A stretch of 64,000 nt of DNA from Chiridota heheva (Eukaryota > Echinodermata > Holothuroidea > Apodida > Chiridotidae), in NCBI GenBank assembly GCA_020152595.1, contig JAIGNY010000904.1:702501-766500 (forward strand), read 5' to 3'. The first letter of the stretch is position 1, and every line of letters starts with the position of its first letter. The position numbers were made by a program, and so were the translations under genes. The notes beneath the pieces are model-generated. The model was not told the origin of the DNA and made no database searches. It was given only the letters and a program-made list of their open reading frames with translations. Positions 45,881 to 59,504 of the stretch are shown one piece after another.

Positions 45881-46959
45881 TTATAATTTGCTCGGAATAA
45901 TGAAGATTTTTTTCATTTTTGAAAATATCAATGGCAAAAACAAACAAAAGTCTGATGTTTAACTGTCTTCAAAACGACCGAACCAAGCGGATGTGTGAGG
46001 GGTATCATACCCCCTCTTTCCATCCCCACCCCAATAAAAGGATTGGTCCTCGGGCAATTTCAGTTTTCGTCGAGGAAATCTAGTCTTATGTCGGGTAAAT
46101 GTAGGTTTTGGTAGTGCACTGAAATTACAACTCCCCCCTCCCGCATCTCGATTTTGGGTTGATTACTTTTTGGGGGCATTGCTCGTCGAGTTACACCACT
46201 CCAAACATGCATGTCATGCTTCTACCTAGGACTGCCACCAGGGGGCGTAAGGCCAGCTTCTGGAGCCCATCCGTTACAAGGGTTTCGTGCTCCCGATTAC
46301 ATGCTTCACAGGCCATGACTCTGCGGACTCTGATCCACCCATTTTTTTTATACATTTTTGTATGGGGACTGAGGGCCTATAATTAACGTGTAAAGCAAAC
46401 AAATAAGCATTATTCAATTTTTTTCATTTGTGTTAAAGAAAGTGAAATGTTGAATTTGTGTAGGCCTGTTAAAATGTTTTTATTTGTTGTCAATCTTCGT
46501 AAAGTAGTTTGTGATTTATATTGCAGATTAATATGGAAACAAAATGTCATGATTACTTTACATGTAACATATTTTTTCTATAAATATTCAAGGTTTGAAG
46601 AACTTTGGGAAAATCATTTTACGATTTTAATCTTTAGACATTTTCCTATTTGTACTTTTATACTTCTTTTAAAGTAATTTTCATAAAGTAATGAAGTATT
46701 TATTTTGTTTCCTAATCTGTTACTTAAGGAGCGCACTTCGTAACCACCCTCAAGACCATATCCACGCCCTCTCCCCTCCTTCATTGGCAGGCAGGCACGT
46801 ATCCAAGTGGGAGCTGTGGCTCCCCCCCTCCCCACCCCCTCCTTTTGCTGAATGTCGATTATTAATTTTTTTTAAGGGGGCGTTTTGTTTATTTATTGCA
46901 ACGGTTGTGCCTCTGAGCTTTCTATGGGTGGAAATTATTTTTTAAAGAGGTTGGCTGCC
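45881..46959. other. Unassigned sequence
   Basis: No convincing gene. Bases 46791 on ('caggcacgtatccaag') resemble the left end of the hAT-like element at 51220, but no matching right end was found. Confidence 0.5.
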
Positions 46960-47072
46960 CTTCCTCTCCCACTTCCCCCCCTCCCCTTCCCGCCCCTCCC
47001 CTTCCCGCCCCTTCCCCCCTCCCGTCCCTCCCTTCCCCCCCTCCCCTTCCCGCCCCTCCCCTTCCCCCTTTA
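46960..47072. repeat. C/T-rich tract
   Basis: Runs of 'ccctccccttcccgcccc' repeated about six times, strongly pyrimidine on the plus strand. Low complexity. Confidence 0.9.
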
Positions 47073-48123
47073 AAATTTCTCCTAGGTCGGGCGTGGACTC
47101 CGGCAACCTGCAGCCAACTGGCATAACTTAATGGTGACTGTTTTTGAAATTAGTGTTTTAATTATTGAAAATGTTACTTAATATACATTTCTCGGATACA
47201 TTTCACAATCAACTTTTTAGATTTAACTGAATTGGATAATGTAAATCATTTACTTACACTCCGACATTTTCTTAAATCCAAATAAACAAACCTAAGTAGG
47301 CCCATTTAACTTGATTTCTAAACGGGTTTGGAACTAAGTGTTTGGCTGTTTCAGATTGGAAATATCCCGCTGCTTCACATTTAACTGTTTAAAGGCAGAC
47401 AGCCTTTGTCTGCCTGCATATTCGATTACGGCGTTTGCTCTTTTGATGTTTCTTGGAATAGTTATGAAGCTAGATTACTTGCGACAATACAGGAAAGGAT
47501 GTTTTGTTTTTAAAATACGGGGAACTTTGGGTAATGGGACGTTTTAAATGGATACCAAACCACACATGCAACGTAACACTGCCAGAAGTTGTTAACGGAA
47601 TATTCCCGTGTATTTTTATTTTTAGTTCAACATCCCTATAAGGCTGTAAGGATGGATTTGAGCTCATGCGATGACTAACTTAAGAGCCTGCAGGTTCTCG
47701 CCTGGATACGTTCGGATTTTTACAGCATTTATCATATCCTAAGCGGGTTTTTTTGTTGATATTTTGTTGTGTTGCAGAGTTTGCCTTAAATAGATCGATA
47801 TGTTGATGCAATTGTTGCGTAGTTTTAACGTATTCTGCATTCCAAAATTCACTAAAAATGTTTCAAATGCTCAGATTTCACTCGGCGCAATCTGAAGGAA
47901 TTGAGCATATATAATAGCATTGGTTCGGGGATATCTCCAATTAAAATAAAGCTATATTTTCATTGGCTGGAGCGTCAAAATACTATCTGGCACATATTCT
48001 AATCGGGCTTGATATCCTGTTTGGGACTTCTTCCAATGTGTAATCCAACTGGGGTATAACGTTTGTAGTTGATAGCTCATTTGGACTATAAACTGGGTTT
48101 AAAAAACCTATTAAAAGTTTAGA
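47073..48123. other. Unassigned sequence
   Basis: Contains a small 8-bp palindrome 'aggcagac...gtctgcct' at 47393-47415. No gene recognised. Confidence 0.5.
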
Positions 48124-48157
48124 CATGGAGGTACCACTCTAAAGTGGTACCTCCATG
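48124..48157. repeat. Perfect 15-bp hairpin
   Basis: CATGGAGGTACCACT (48124-48138), a 4-nt loop (ctaa), and its exact reverse complement (48143-48157). Too short for a typical miRNA precursor. It could be a remnant of a palindromic transposon end. Confidence 0.9.
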
Positions 48158-48429
48158 GTTTAGTTATTTCGACCATATAATGAGATTGAATCTATGGCTG
48201 TAAAATCACCAGCGTTAATAACTCACTGATATAAAACACTTTTACAATCAGCAGTCACTCCCTGTCGCATTAGACGCATGACCTGCCTTGCAGTAATCTT
48301 ATCCACAATCAGACAACTGTTTTTCTGTTTGCAAGGCTACATACTGTATTACTGTTACTTATGCATAAATGCAGCCTGAGTGCTTTTTTAAAGAAATTCT
48401 TAGTGGTGGAGAAGGGAATTTACCTGGCC
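48158..48429. other. Unassigned sequence
   Basis: Nothing recognised. Confidence 0.5.
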
Positions 48430-48862
48430 CCCCCACCAGGTAAATTTTGCTTTCTTTTCAGAAATTTTGCTTCATTTCTGGACAATTTTCTCGATTTTCA
48501 GAACATTTTTGTGAATTTATCTTTCATTTCCGGAAAATTTTGCTCATTTTCGGGAACTGTTTGGCCAGTTTGGGGGTAATTTTCCTCAGTCCTGAACAAT
48601 TTTCTTTGATTTTCAGAACATTTTCGTAAAAATTTCTTTTATTTTCAGGTAGGCCGACTATTTCTTAATTTCCTGGATTTTTTTTTTTAATTATCGGAAA
48701 ATTTCGCTAACGGGAAAATTTGCTCATTTTCAAAACATTTTGCTTATTTCCGGATCATTTTGCTCACTTTCGGAAATTTTTTGGCCAATTCTGAGGTAAT
48801 TTCTTTCATTTCCTGACAAATTCCTTCGATTATTGGAAAATTTCCTTCCATTTTCGGAGAAA
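48430..48862 (+). repeat. Degenerate 'attttgctcattttcgg' repeat
   Basis: Short phrases such as 'attttgctcattttcggaaa' and 'cgattttcagaacatttt' recur. Two larger blocks (about 48530-48630 and 48735-48855) align with each other, including 'tttggcca.tt.tg.ggtaat'. Diverged tandem structure, non-coding. Confidence 0.7.
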
Positions 48863-50359
48863 TCACCGTTATATGATATGTGATGGGTTAAAGGATTCAG
48901 GGGTCAAGTGAATCCATCTTATGAGATGAGAGGGTTTCAAATGAAAGTTTAAAGATCGTTTTAGTTATATTTTGTTATAATGATTGCCACTTGGAAAGTT
49001 GGAAGTGTATTTGTGGGATGCTATTAGGCCTAGATACTTATATTGATTAATTGTGATTCATTAATTGCAATAATTGATCATTTGCTCAAAATGGCTAATA
49101 CATTAGCAATAGTTAAAATCATGTCTTATTGCAAGGATGTAAATCCATCATGATTTTATACAAAAGTATTTTGCTGTTGGTATGTCTGTAATATGATTTC
49201 TATTTTACTAAAAAGCAAACATTGGCAATAAAATTTGCATCATATTGATGTTGAGGCTTAGCTATTTTAGGCTTACATGAAAAACAGTTTTCACAAATTC
49301 AAACAATATTAAAGCTTTCATACGCAGTGGGGCAATTAGAGTCCTGATGGCTTGTAGGGATTTTGGCCTCTGCAGCGATGTCGGAACCACTGCGGCAAGG
49401 AGGGAGGGGGAATTTCCCCTGGCTTAAGAGTAAGGGGGCAGAAGGAGCCCTTTTGAAATTGTATGGACGGGGGCAGGAGGTGCCGTTTGAAAGTTGTGGG
49501 TGGACCGGTCTGGATCCTGGATGCGCCCTTTTGAAACGTATTTAAAGTTATTCTAGGTCATTCTTGAAGCTTGAAAACAAATAGAAATCCACTCACTCGC
49601 AAATACTACATAATACATAGAGTATTTAGTATTTAATACAATTAGTATTCATTAGACATTATTAAAGCATATTATTTTACCGGGGGCATCGACACCGAAA
49701 ACCGTAGTGGGAGGACGTATGCCCCTAATAATTTTCTAAGCAACAATTTTCAAAAGAAGCCTTTACTTGTTCGCCCAATAGGTAATTTTTAACATTGGTC
49801 CTCGCTCCCCAATCTTTGAACCCATAGGCGGAATTTGCCTACCGAAAGTGTGGGAAAGTCAAAAGCAAAAAGTGTCAACTGATAAAAGTGGCCTTTTAAA
49901 AAGAAAAGTTTCCCTCAATTACTGTCAAAAAACGCACATGAGCTTGGTTGTCTGCTCTCTTTGCTTCCCCGAGTTCCTTCCGACACCTCTGGCGCTTTGG
50001 CCCAGGGCCTGTAAGGTTTACCCACCCTTCCGGGCATTCCCAACCTTTTGTTGCGCCACTGCTAATCAAACTTGTATTCCTTTCCTAACAACCTAAGCCT
50101 ACGTAATGTAACTCCCCTCTAATAAAAACAAGTTGTATACCCACCTCAAAAACATATATTGAGCTACTACATCATTTATGTTCTAGCATCACAATGATAT
50201 TAAAGCTCCCTCTTGAATTTCCCCCCAAAATAAACATCAAACATGTAATTCTTTCCTAACAACCACAGCTTATTCGAAATAACAACCAACCAACCAACAA
50301 AAAAAAGGGTTGTAACCGTCCACAAAATATGTTGAGCTACTACATCATTGATGTTCTAG
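48863..50359. other. Unassigned sequence
   Basis: No gene. Bases 48889-48925 ('ttaaaggattcaggggtcaa', 'gaatccatcttat') resemble the left end of the TTAA-flanked MITE at 39602, without a matching right end. Bases 50140-50215 and 50325-50360 share 'ttgagctactacatcatt', a local repeat. Confidence 0.5.
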
Positions 50360-50930
50360 TTTCATACATGATAGAGAAAAAGTTTAGAAACAGAGTGGTG
50401 AACAAATTATGTTAATATCTTATTCCATTCAAAAGTAATAACAATTTAAAAAGTAGGAAATCATTGATAAAAACATGACCTTCAGCTTGATGATTCATAT
50501 CATCACATTCATGCAAATTCTTGTACTTTTCTTTATATATTTAAACCCATTTTTTTGCATTATCAAACAACTTTTTGAATTAATTGTAGAGAGGCTGAAA
50601 TGTATAATTGATCCAAAAAAAAACAATTTATATTTTTCTGGTATAACAGTTTTAATAAGAAAAACATTCAAGTCATTTTTAAACAGAAAAACAACTTTTT
50701 AAAATAATTGTAGAGATAGGGTGAAATGTATAATTGATAAAGAAAAACAATTTATATTTTTTCTGGTATATCAGTTTTAATAAGAAAAACATTCAAGTCA
50801 TTCTTTAAACAGAAAAACAAAAGATTCAATAAAATGTGATAATATGACATCACAGATGTTGCCAGAAAACAACGTGTTGTCCAAAATAAAAAATCTTTTA
50901 AAATTTCATAACTTCATAACAAAACAAGAC
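50360..50930 (+). repeat. 'ATGTTGCCA' dispersed repeat, near-complete copy with internal tandem duplication
   Basis: Shares order and wording with 54540-54988: 'atgatagagaaa', 'aaattatgttaatat', 'cattatcaaaca', 'gtataattgat', and the end 'atgacatcacagatgttgcc' then 'aaaataaaaaa.cttttaaa'. Inside, a segment of about 125 nt (50570-50696) is tandemly duplicated at 50697-50820. Confidence 0.75.
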
Positions 50931-51211
50931 ATTAACATAGTTTTTCACCTCAATGTTTCTAAAAAAAAAAAAAAATGAAAATATCAATAAATTTATTAGA
51001 ATATTCCTTGAATAACTTCATTTATGCCTTTGAATTGTAAATTCATAGTTTCTATAGAATCTGCGAAATTTTTCTTAAGAATTTTAAGCAATGAATATGT
51101 TTAATCAAAATTCACAAAACGAAACGCTTTGCATGAAAAATAAACAAATAGATCAAACTAATCAGATACCTAAAGCTCTCCTCAATGAAAACCTTAAAAA
51201 TCGAAAAGCGA

Positions 51212-51500
51212 AAGCACAACAGGCACGTAGCCAGGTGAGCTGTTGGAAGCGGCGCCCCAATGATGAATATAAAAAAATTGGGAGGGCGTAAAATTACATG
51301 AAATGAAAAATAGATCATAGACAATAACTATGGCGACAGTTATTTTTGATTTTCAACTCACCTTAAATCCCCTTCCCCCTCCTCCCCCTGCCCCTTCCTC
51401 GCTTTTCAGGTTTTGACCAAATATTTCAATTTTTTGCTTTTCAAAAATTTTGACTATAATGGCGCCCCCTGTATATTATGGCTACATGCCTGAAGCATAA
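51212..51500. mobile_element. 273-bp hAT-like MITE with 8-bp target duplication
   Basis: The element (51220-51492) starts CAGGCACGTAGCCA and ends TGGCTACATGCCTG, an inverted repeat with one mismatch in 14. It is flanked by AAGCACAA (51212-51219) and AAGCATAA (51493-51500), 8 bp with one change. 8-bp duplications and CA..TG ends fit hAT elements. No transposase. Confidence 0.75.
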
Positions 51501-53146
51501 GTTATGTGCACATTCAAATTTTAATGTCCCCGCTTTTTTGCTACCATGCGCCTCCATTTTTTACAAACACGTCCCCTTCCTGTGTTGGCGAGATTAATCT
51601 AGTTTGAGCGCTAATTGAAAAAGTATCAAAAAGGTACACATTAACATTAAAGTTTGTTTGTGTTTTTAGGGTTCGGTCGAAATATTGAAGTGCAAATGAA
51701 TTAGTTGTTTAAATATCGGGATGTAAACATGAGTTGTTTATTTCAAATTAAACCTTAAAAGTTGATTGTGATAAAGAAATGTCCAAGCGTGAATCATTGT
51801 GTAATAAGTAACATTTTTTACATTGTTCGTAATTCTGTCATTTAAATGATGCAATATAACTTTTCAGTAAACTTAAGAAATGTTTTCACATTGATATTAT
51901 TTGAATGATGTAATATTCCCTTAAAGTTATGCGAGATGAATATAAATATATAATATTTCTTTGAAAGGAATATTCCTATGGATTTTCGTTTTTTCATATA
52001 GAAAAATGGTTTTGGACAAAACATGGCAAATTGGCAACATCTGTGATGTCATATCATCAATTTCATTTCTAAAATATATATTTTTTTTCTTTGAATCTTT
52101 AATTTTTTATCCAAATTGTAATGTTGCTGAAAAAAAGAAAAGAAAATGTTTTTTTTTTAGTAAACTGATTGGACCCGGGTGGGGTACCATGCAAACAGTG
52201 GGTTACAACATAATAACACTGATAAATTATTTGATATTGAATTAGTTATGCCATTTTTTGCTAAATAAATTGCCAAAAAACAGTCACCTACAAATAAGAA
52301 GTTTATTTAGATTTTTTTATTATCCAAGTTCCTGAAATTCAGATTTGTTTTTGAACAACATCCCTATGTATACAACGTATCACATAATTCCATTTTCATT
52401 AACCTCTTAATAAAACACCTTAAATTTACATTCAGAACGAAATAAAAAATGATACAAATAAATACAGCTGTAATCTTTGTTAAAATCTAAATGTACATGC
52501 CGATTTTTATGGCTGTAGGTCTCGGGTCCCTATTATTACTCTATTAGATATTCTTGAATATAAATGAATATAACATGTATTATCTAATATTTTACTTCTT
52601 TTTTCTGTTACTGTTTCTAAATGTGGTACGCTTGAGTGGGGTTTACCTTTTCGTGCTGAAATTAGTCTTGAACTCGCGAAAATATTAGTTTACACTCAAT
52701 AGGCCTATATGACTAGGATTAAAGATTACAGGTGTGTCCATAGTACAGGCCAAAACTTTGTAATTTAATTTTGATTCAAATTTTGAAAGTTATTTAAAGT
52801 TTTTCAAATTGGTTTATCTTAAAAAGAAATATTTAAATATAACTTACTTTATGTCACAACATAACAGTGTTGAAGTTCGTCTGAAATATTTCGCCCAGTT
52901 TGCTGCTATCAGTCCTTGTAAAATCCAAAATTAAAACTTGCTAATCAAACTTATAAATTTCCTTTGACTTAATATTTTCGAAAGTATAAATGATGTAAGC
53001 TGCGTGATAATTGAAAGTTAAATCTGACAATGTGACTCCAATTAACTGATATTCCATTTCTTTTGATCTTTTAAAATTTGGTCGTGCTTTTTAATGATTA
53101 CGTAATTTATGTTACTTGGTTTGGTTCTCTTTTCTTATTTGCTGAT
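51501..53146. other. Mostly unassigned sequence
   Basis: Bases 51968-52070 join the start of the 'ATGTTGCCA' repeat ('ggaatattcctatggatttt') to an inverted piece of its end ('ttggcaacatctgtgatgtc'), so a rearranged fragment is present. No gene recognised. Confidence 0.5.
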
Positions 53147-53375
53147 ATGCATATGTGTGCAGTTTTAGACAAAGAGAGCATGGCCTAAATCTATGTAATA
53201 GATATTTATGTATAGAAGATGTATATAGGCATGCTTTCAGTGAATAAATGTTTTATCCATGCTGTTAGGCATGTGCACAGTTTTACACAAAAGAGACGTG
53301 AAGTAGATATACGTAACAGATAACTATGTATAGAACATGTATATGGGCATGCTTTTAGTGAAGAAATGTTTAATC
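53147..53375 (+). repeat. Tandem duplication of about 120 nt
   Basis: Bases 53150-53268 and 53270-53375 share 'tgtgcagttttagacaaa', 'atgtatagaagatgtatat' and 'ggcatgcttt.agtga' with moderate divergence. Confidence 0.75.
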
Positions 53376-53549
53376 CTCATTAATGAGATTAAATGAGATG
53401 TAACCTACAGCATGTTTGAAGTTGTATAATGAATATTCATCACATTTATTAGAATTAAATTTGAATACCTAAATACTATGACATCTAGTAGTGTTGTCTA
53501 AATTTAAATGATAATGTATTTTATGCTATACTTGATTACAATATATTAA

Positions 53550-53739
53550 CAGTAGCGGCACCATGGGAAGGGGGGAAGGGGTGGCACCCCACACTTTTAT
53601 TCGAAATCGATTTTCGATGCTGCTAGAGGGGGAGGAGGGGGCAGGGATTGTTTTAACATACATATATTTTTTGGGGGAGGGGCTGGCTATAATATTTGTA
53701 GGGGGAAAAGTCCCCTCCCCCTTCTTAGACATGCCACTG
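53550..53739. mobile_element. Possible 190-bp MITE with CAGT-GC ends
   Basis: Left CAGTAGCGGCACC and right, reversed, CAGTGGCATGTCTAAG are loosely inverted. The flanks show no 8-bp duplication. The interior is G-rich. A weak call, made because related ends occur at 56214 and 58087. Confidence 0.35.
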
Positions 53740-54514
53740 CTTTCTTTATTATTATCTACACAAAAAAATAAATGCTAAGACAGCCCTTTTTAAAGGGTAA
53801 TCTTGTAAAACTTCAACTGTAAAACTTAGTGACATTGGGTAGATGGGCGATATTCGATAATACCGTTTTGTCGAACAAATTTAGGGGTCGCCCCACCAGA
53901 AATTCTTAGTTACGCCACTGAGTTGAAAAATATTTAGTAAGGGACATTTTCTACCATTTTTATTTAACTATGATCCGAAAAATCCTGATATTATTTACTT
54001 TATCATTCTAATTAAATTTTCCCTCAAAAAGATGCTAAAAAGTCATAATTAATATTTAATTTGACAGAAGTTGTAGAACTAAAGGGAAAAAGTTAGTCAT
54101 GTATACAAAAATATGAACAAAAGAAAGAAAAATAGATGAAAAATTAGAGTGTTAACTCATGCATGATAATATACAAAGTGCAGTGCCTCATCCACTGTGC
54201 TATCATAGATATGGACCCAATACATTAATTCTATCTGATAGTCATGGTAGTATAGATGATAAATACTGCATATGAACTTTTGTTAATATTTCGACCAGTT
54301 AGAAAATTGTAATCATTGGGTGACCGAGACAAATCTCGCTATACCGTCGAACATGTCATAATTGTTTTTTTATTTGTTTTTTTGGGGAAGGGGAGGAAGG
54401 GGAGGAAGGGGAGGGGGAAGGGGAATTAAACAACATTTGTACGCAAACAATATAAATTGCATATCAATGCTATATTTTTGATAATGAATATATTTTTTGG
54501 GGTTGATACTTGGT
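53740..54514. other. Unassigned sequence
   Basis: A purine-rich patch lies at 54384-54424. A 'ttagttacgccactgag' end at 53908-53924 may be a lone right end of the CAGTGGCG family. No gene. Confidence 0.5.
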
Positions 54515-56205
<1,691 letters not shown>

Positions 56206-56349
56206 GGTCTAGGCAGTGGCGTAACTAAGGAAGGAGGGGGGAGACAGCCATCTCCAGCCCTATAAGGGGGCCTGTACAAATATATACCATAGGGGTCCCA
56301 CAGGCCCCACTCACCTCGCCTCGGCCCTAGCTACGCCACTGGGTCTAGG
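56206..56349. mobile_element. 128-bp hAT-like MITE with perfect 8-bp target duplication
   Basis: The element (56214-56341) begins CAGTGGCGTAACTAAGG and ends with the complement of CAGTGGCGTAGCTAGGG. It is flanked by identical GGTCTAGG at 56206-56213 and 56342-56349. The related, unfilled sequence 'gggagggggtctagaac' near 58266 shows the empty site. Typical hAT-type MITE; no coding capacity. Confidence 0.85.
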
Positions 56350-56622
56350 ACCCCTCAAGGACTGAGTAAAATGTTGGGGAAACAATTAGTACAAGTGATG
56401 TAGTCAGAGGGTTGTGCTGTGTCTCCTGGTCACCATCTGTCAATGTGGTGATATTTTTCCTATATATGTGCTTGAAGATAATCTAAATGATCCGAGGTAC
56501 TTCAGAAATTCCAAACAGAAATTAGCTTTTTCAGTCACTTCAAATTTTCCACTTCATCATCGCGTTGCAGCAAATACCGTCCACTCTGTGTGAATGAACA
56601 GTTTTCAGGAAAGGCTGCGTGT
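56350..56622. other. Unassigned sequence
   Basis: Nothing recognised. Confidence 0.5.
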
Positions 56623-57161
56623 TTAAAGGACTATGGACATGTAGAGACAACATGGGCTTAATTCGTTTAAAATATGATATTAACCAATAAAACCGCAAAA
56701 AATTCCATCAAAACTGGTTCGAAATTGACCAATTTACAGCATTTTTAGCTGTTATTGCACAATCATCCGTGACATCAATGGGGGAAGGATCTTTCGTCAC
56801 CTTTGTAAAACCATTGTTTTTAATTCTTCTGTTAATTGTGTTTGAAATATAGCATTGGACTTGGGGCTAAATTTTTGGGGAGGATATTGGTCATACCCTT
56901 TAACATAATGTATCTGAATTTTTTTTATATTAAATTCACAAGTAGCTGATTTCGAAAAATAGAATTTCAATAATTACATAAAGATTTAATGTGTTCTTCT
57001 TCCTATAGCACACATTCTGCACAAATTAACAAATCTTGAAACTTTGTTTGGTCATAACATGAAAACCAAATAAGCTTTTCACAAATTCTAAAACCTATTC
57101 CACTTAGATTTTCATGCTCTTTTACATATCTTAAATCTGCTAGATGTCCATAATCCTTTAA
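56623..57161. mobile_element. 531-bp MITE flanked by TTAA (piggyBac-like)
   Basis: TTAA lies at 56623-56626 and 57158-57161. The left end AGGACTATGGACATGTAGAG and the reversed right end AGGATTATGGACATCTAGCA are inverted copies with one mismatch in the first 14. The first four bases of the ends (AGGA) equal those of the TTAA element at 39602. No coding capacity. Confidence 0.75.
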
Positions 57162-57852
57162 TACTTAATTAAAGTCTTAACTGAAGCTTTACAGGAGTGG
57201 TATTACCCAATAACTCATGGAATGTGGGAACACCACAGTACTAGTCCCCAACCCAATGAGGATATCTAACCCAAGATAGGAATTTCTCATTTTTAAGGGG
57301 AAATATCTCTGCAAGAGTCATAGATCTATATTGGAATGAAAGGCAACTTCTAACACAATGTGATTTTCCCCCCGCCGTGGAAAATCTGCCTCACATTTTT
57401 CTCAAAAATCATTGTAGCACCTTTTGTTTAAATCACATAAAATTCTACAACCGATGGTACATTACTATTTTCTCTCATATATACTCAAAGTTGCCTGCCG
57501 AGGAAAAGTGACCAATACACAGATCTGACAAACGATTGACGAATCTGACCTTTTCAAAGATTTTCACAAGATGGGCCATGAAAAATGAGATTTTTGCAAA
57601 CTGTACCGAAACTGAAAATGCTCGGATCCCAATTAAACACGAAATATAATGTATGGTACGTCATCTGATCTCAAGTTTAGGTGACGAACAATCAAAATGC
57701 CGTAGTATGAGCAATTTCAATTTCCGGATTCGTTTGTACATAGTTGGTTTCACAAATGCTGAAATGCTCAATTCGAACTTGCGGGTCAAGTGCCCAGAAA
57801 TTTATAATATCGCTAGGGCCTATACTGCGAGGTCATGTTTCCAACTGATAAG
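57162..57852. other. Unassigned sequence
   Basis: No gene. A frame at 57653-57964 overlaps the LINE fragment below in a different phase and is not supported. Confidence 0.5.
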
Positions 57853-57940
57853 GAGCATATATTACCAATACTTAAAGAGCTGCACTGGTTACCAGTCTAC
57901 TACAGAATCCAGTTCAAGATACTCTTACTTGTTTACAAAT
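57853..57940 (+). pseudogene. Short L2/CR1-like LINE fragment
   Basis: In frame from 57853 it reads EHILPILKELHWLPVYYRIQ then FKILLLVYK before a stop. HILPILK.LHWLPV.YRI.FKI is a signature of the C-terminal part of L2/CR1-type RT polyproteins. Only about 29 codons remain. Confidence 0.75.
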
Positions 57941-58078
57941 AATTCTATGGCCTTTTTGGAATAAGCATCCATGTATCTTCGCCTTTGAAGGCCTAAAAAT
58001 GGACAGAATTTGAAGCACTTGACATGGTGCAAAATATCTGTAGAGTGAGCCAATGGAGACCATCGGCCATCCCTGCCT

Positions 58079-58900
58079 ACTGGTAGCAGTGGCCAAAGGA
58101 GGAATGGGGAGGGGCGTACCCACGGGGAATAGCCACGGGGGAGGGGAGGACCCCACACACACAACACTTTTTCAATAAAATTTTCAAAAATTAGGATAAA
58201 CTTTGCTTTTTATCTTTAAAAAAACAGAATTACCCTCAGAAGGTTTAATTTGAACACAGCCTTATTTATGGGAGGGGGTCTAGAACTTTCTCGGGCTCAC
58301 TCAACTCACTTTGTTAATGATTTGAACACAGCGTTATGGGAGGGGGTCTAGAACCTTCTCGGGTTCACTCACTTTGTTAATGATTTGAACAGTGTTATGG
58401 TAGGGGGTCTAGAACTTTCTTGGGCTCACTCACTTTGTTAATGATTTGAACTCAGCATTATGGGAGGGGGTCTAGAACCTTCTCGACTCACTCACTTTGT
58501 TAATAATTTGAACAGTGTTATGGGAGGGGGTCTAGAACCTTCTCAGCTCACTCACTTTGTTAATGATTTGAACACAGCGTTATGGGAAGGGGGTATAGAA
58601 GCTTCTTAGGCTCACTCACTTTGTTAATGATTTGAACACAGCGTTATGGGAGGGGTCTAGAACCTTCTCAAGCTCACTCACTTTGTTAATGATTTTAACA
58701 CAGCGTTATGGGAGGGGGTCTAGAACCTTCTCGGGCTCACTCACTTTTTTAATGATTTGAACACAGCGTTATGGGAGGTCTAGAGCCTTCTCGGGCTCAC
58801 TCACTTTGTAAATGATTTGAACACAGCGTTATGGGAGGGGGTCTAGAACCTTCTCGGGCTCACTCACTTTGTTAATGCTGGCTACGCCACTGCCTGGTAG
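58079..58900. mobile_element. 806-bp hAT-like nonautonomous element carrying a minisatellite
   Basis: The element (58087-58892) starts CAGTGGCC and ends GGCTACGCCACTG. It is flanked by ACTGGTAG (58079-58086) and CCTGGTAG (58893-58900), 8 bp with one change. Most of its interior is a 63-nt tandem array. The terminal inverted match is short (about 7 nt), so the call leans on the target duplication and on the related fragment at 56037-56213. Confidence 0.6.
58245..58878 (+). repeat. 63-nt minisatellite
   Basis: About ten tandem units of roughly 63 nt, with 'gttatgggagggggtctaga', 'accttctcgggctcactcac' and 'tttgttaatgatttgaacac'. Some units lose a few bases. A single unit occurs near 56185-56213, so the array grew from an element-internal sequence. 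Confidence 0.92.
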
Positions 58901-59504
58901 TTTCACCACAGACTCATTAGAATGTTCAAATTCCTATAGTTGGATTATGTATATTGTACATTAATGGTATTGAATTACAAATGCTGCTTGTTTTTAATGT
59001 GATATGTATTCATAGTAATGTGCTTAGTAACTTTATTTTGTACGATTTTAATTCGCAGTTTCCTGTATGTTTACGTTGAAGTTTATTCAAGATTGTATTT
59101 TAGAATTTTAATTACTATTGTTGTTTAAGAGTTGATCTAACCAAATGCAGACAATTCTGAAATAAAATGCTTTGTGTATGAATTAATATTATCTTGAAAT
59201 TATATATGTAATAAAGAGTATATCTTTTCATTTATTAATTTCATATAAGTCATATATAACATTAATCCTGATGATTATCGTTGACAAAATTCATATTTTA
59301 TATTGATACATGTTATCTTACAAAGGGTGATCCCCTTGCCTTATCTTTAAATCGAATTTGCAATCAGTTACCTTTCTCTTCTATTGTTATTTTCTGTTAA
59401 AACATCGTGATACAAAAGTGCATGAGAAACGGTTTTGCAAGGAATGACATTAGTTAGAATTAATTAAACTATAATCTATAACTATATCTCTAACCAGAGA
59501 ATTC
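58901..59504. other. Unassigned sequence
   Basis: AT-rich, nothing recognised. Confidence 0.5.
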
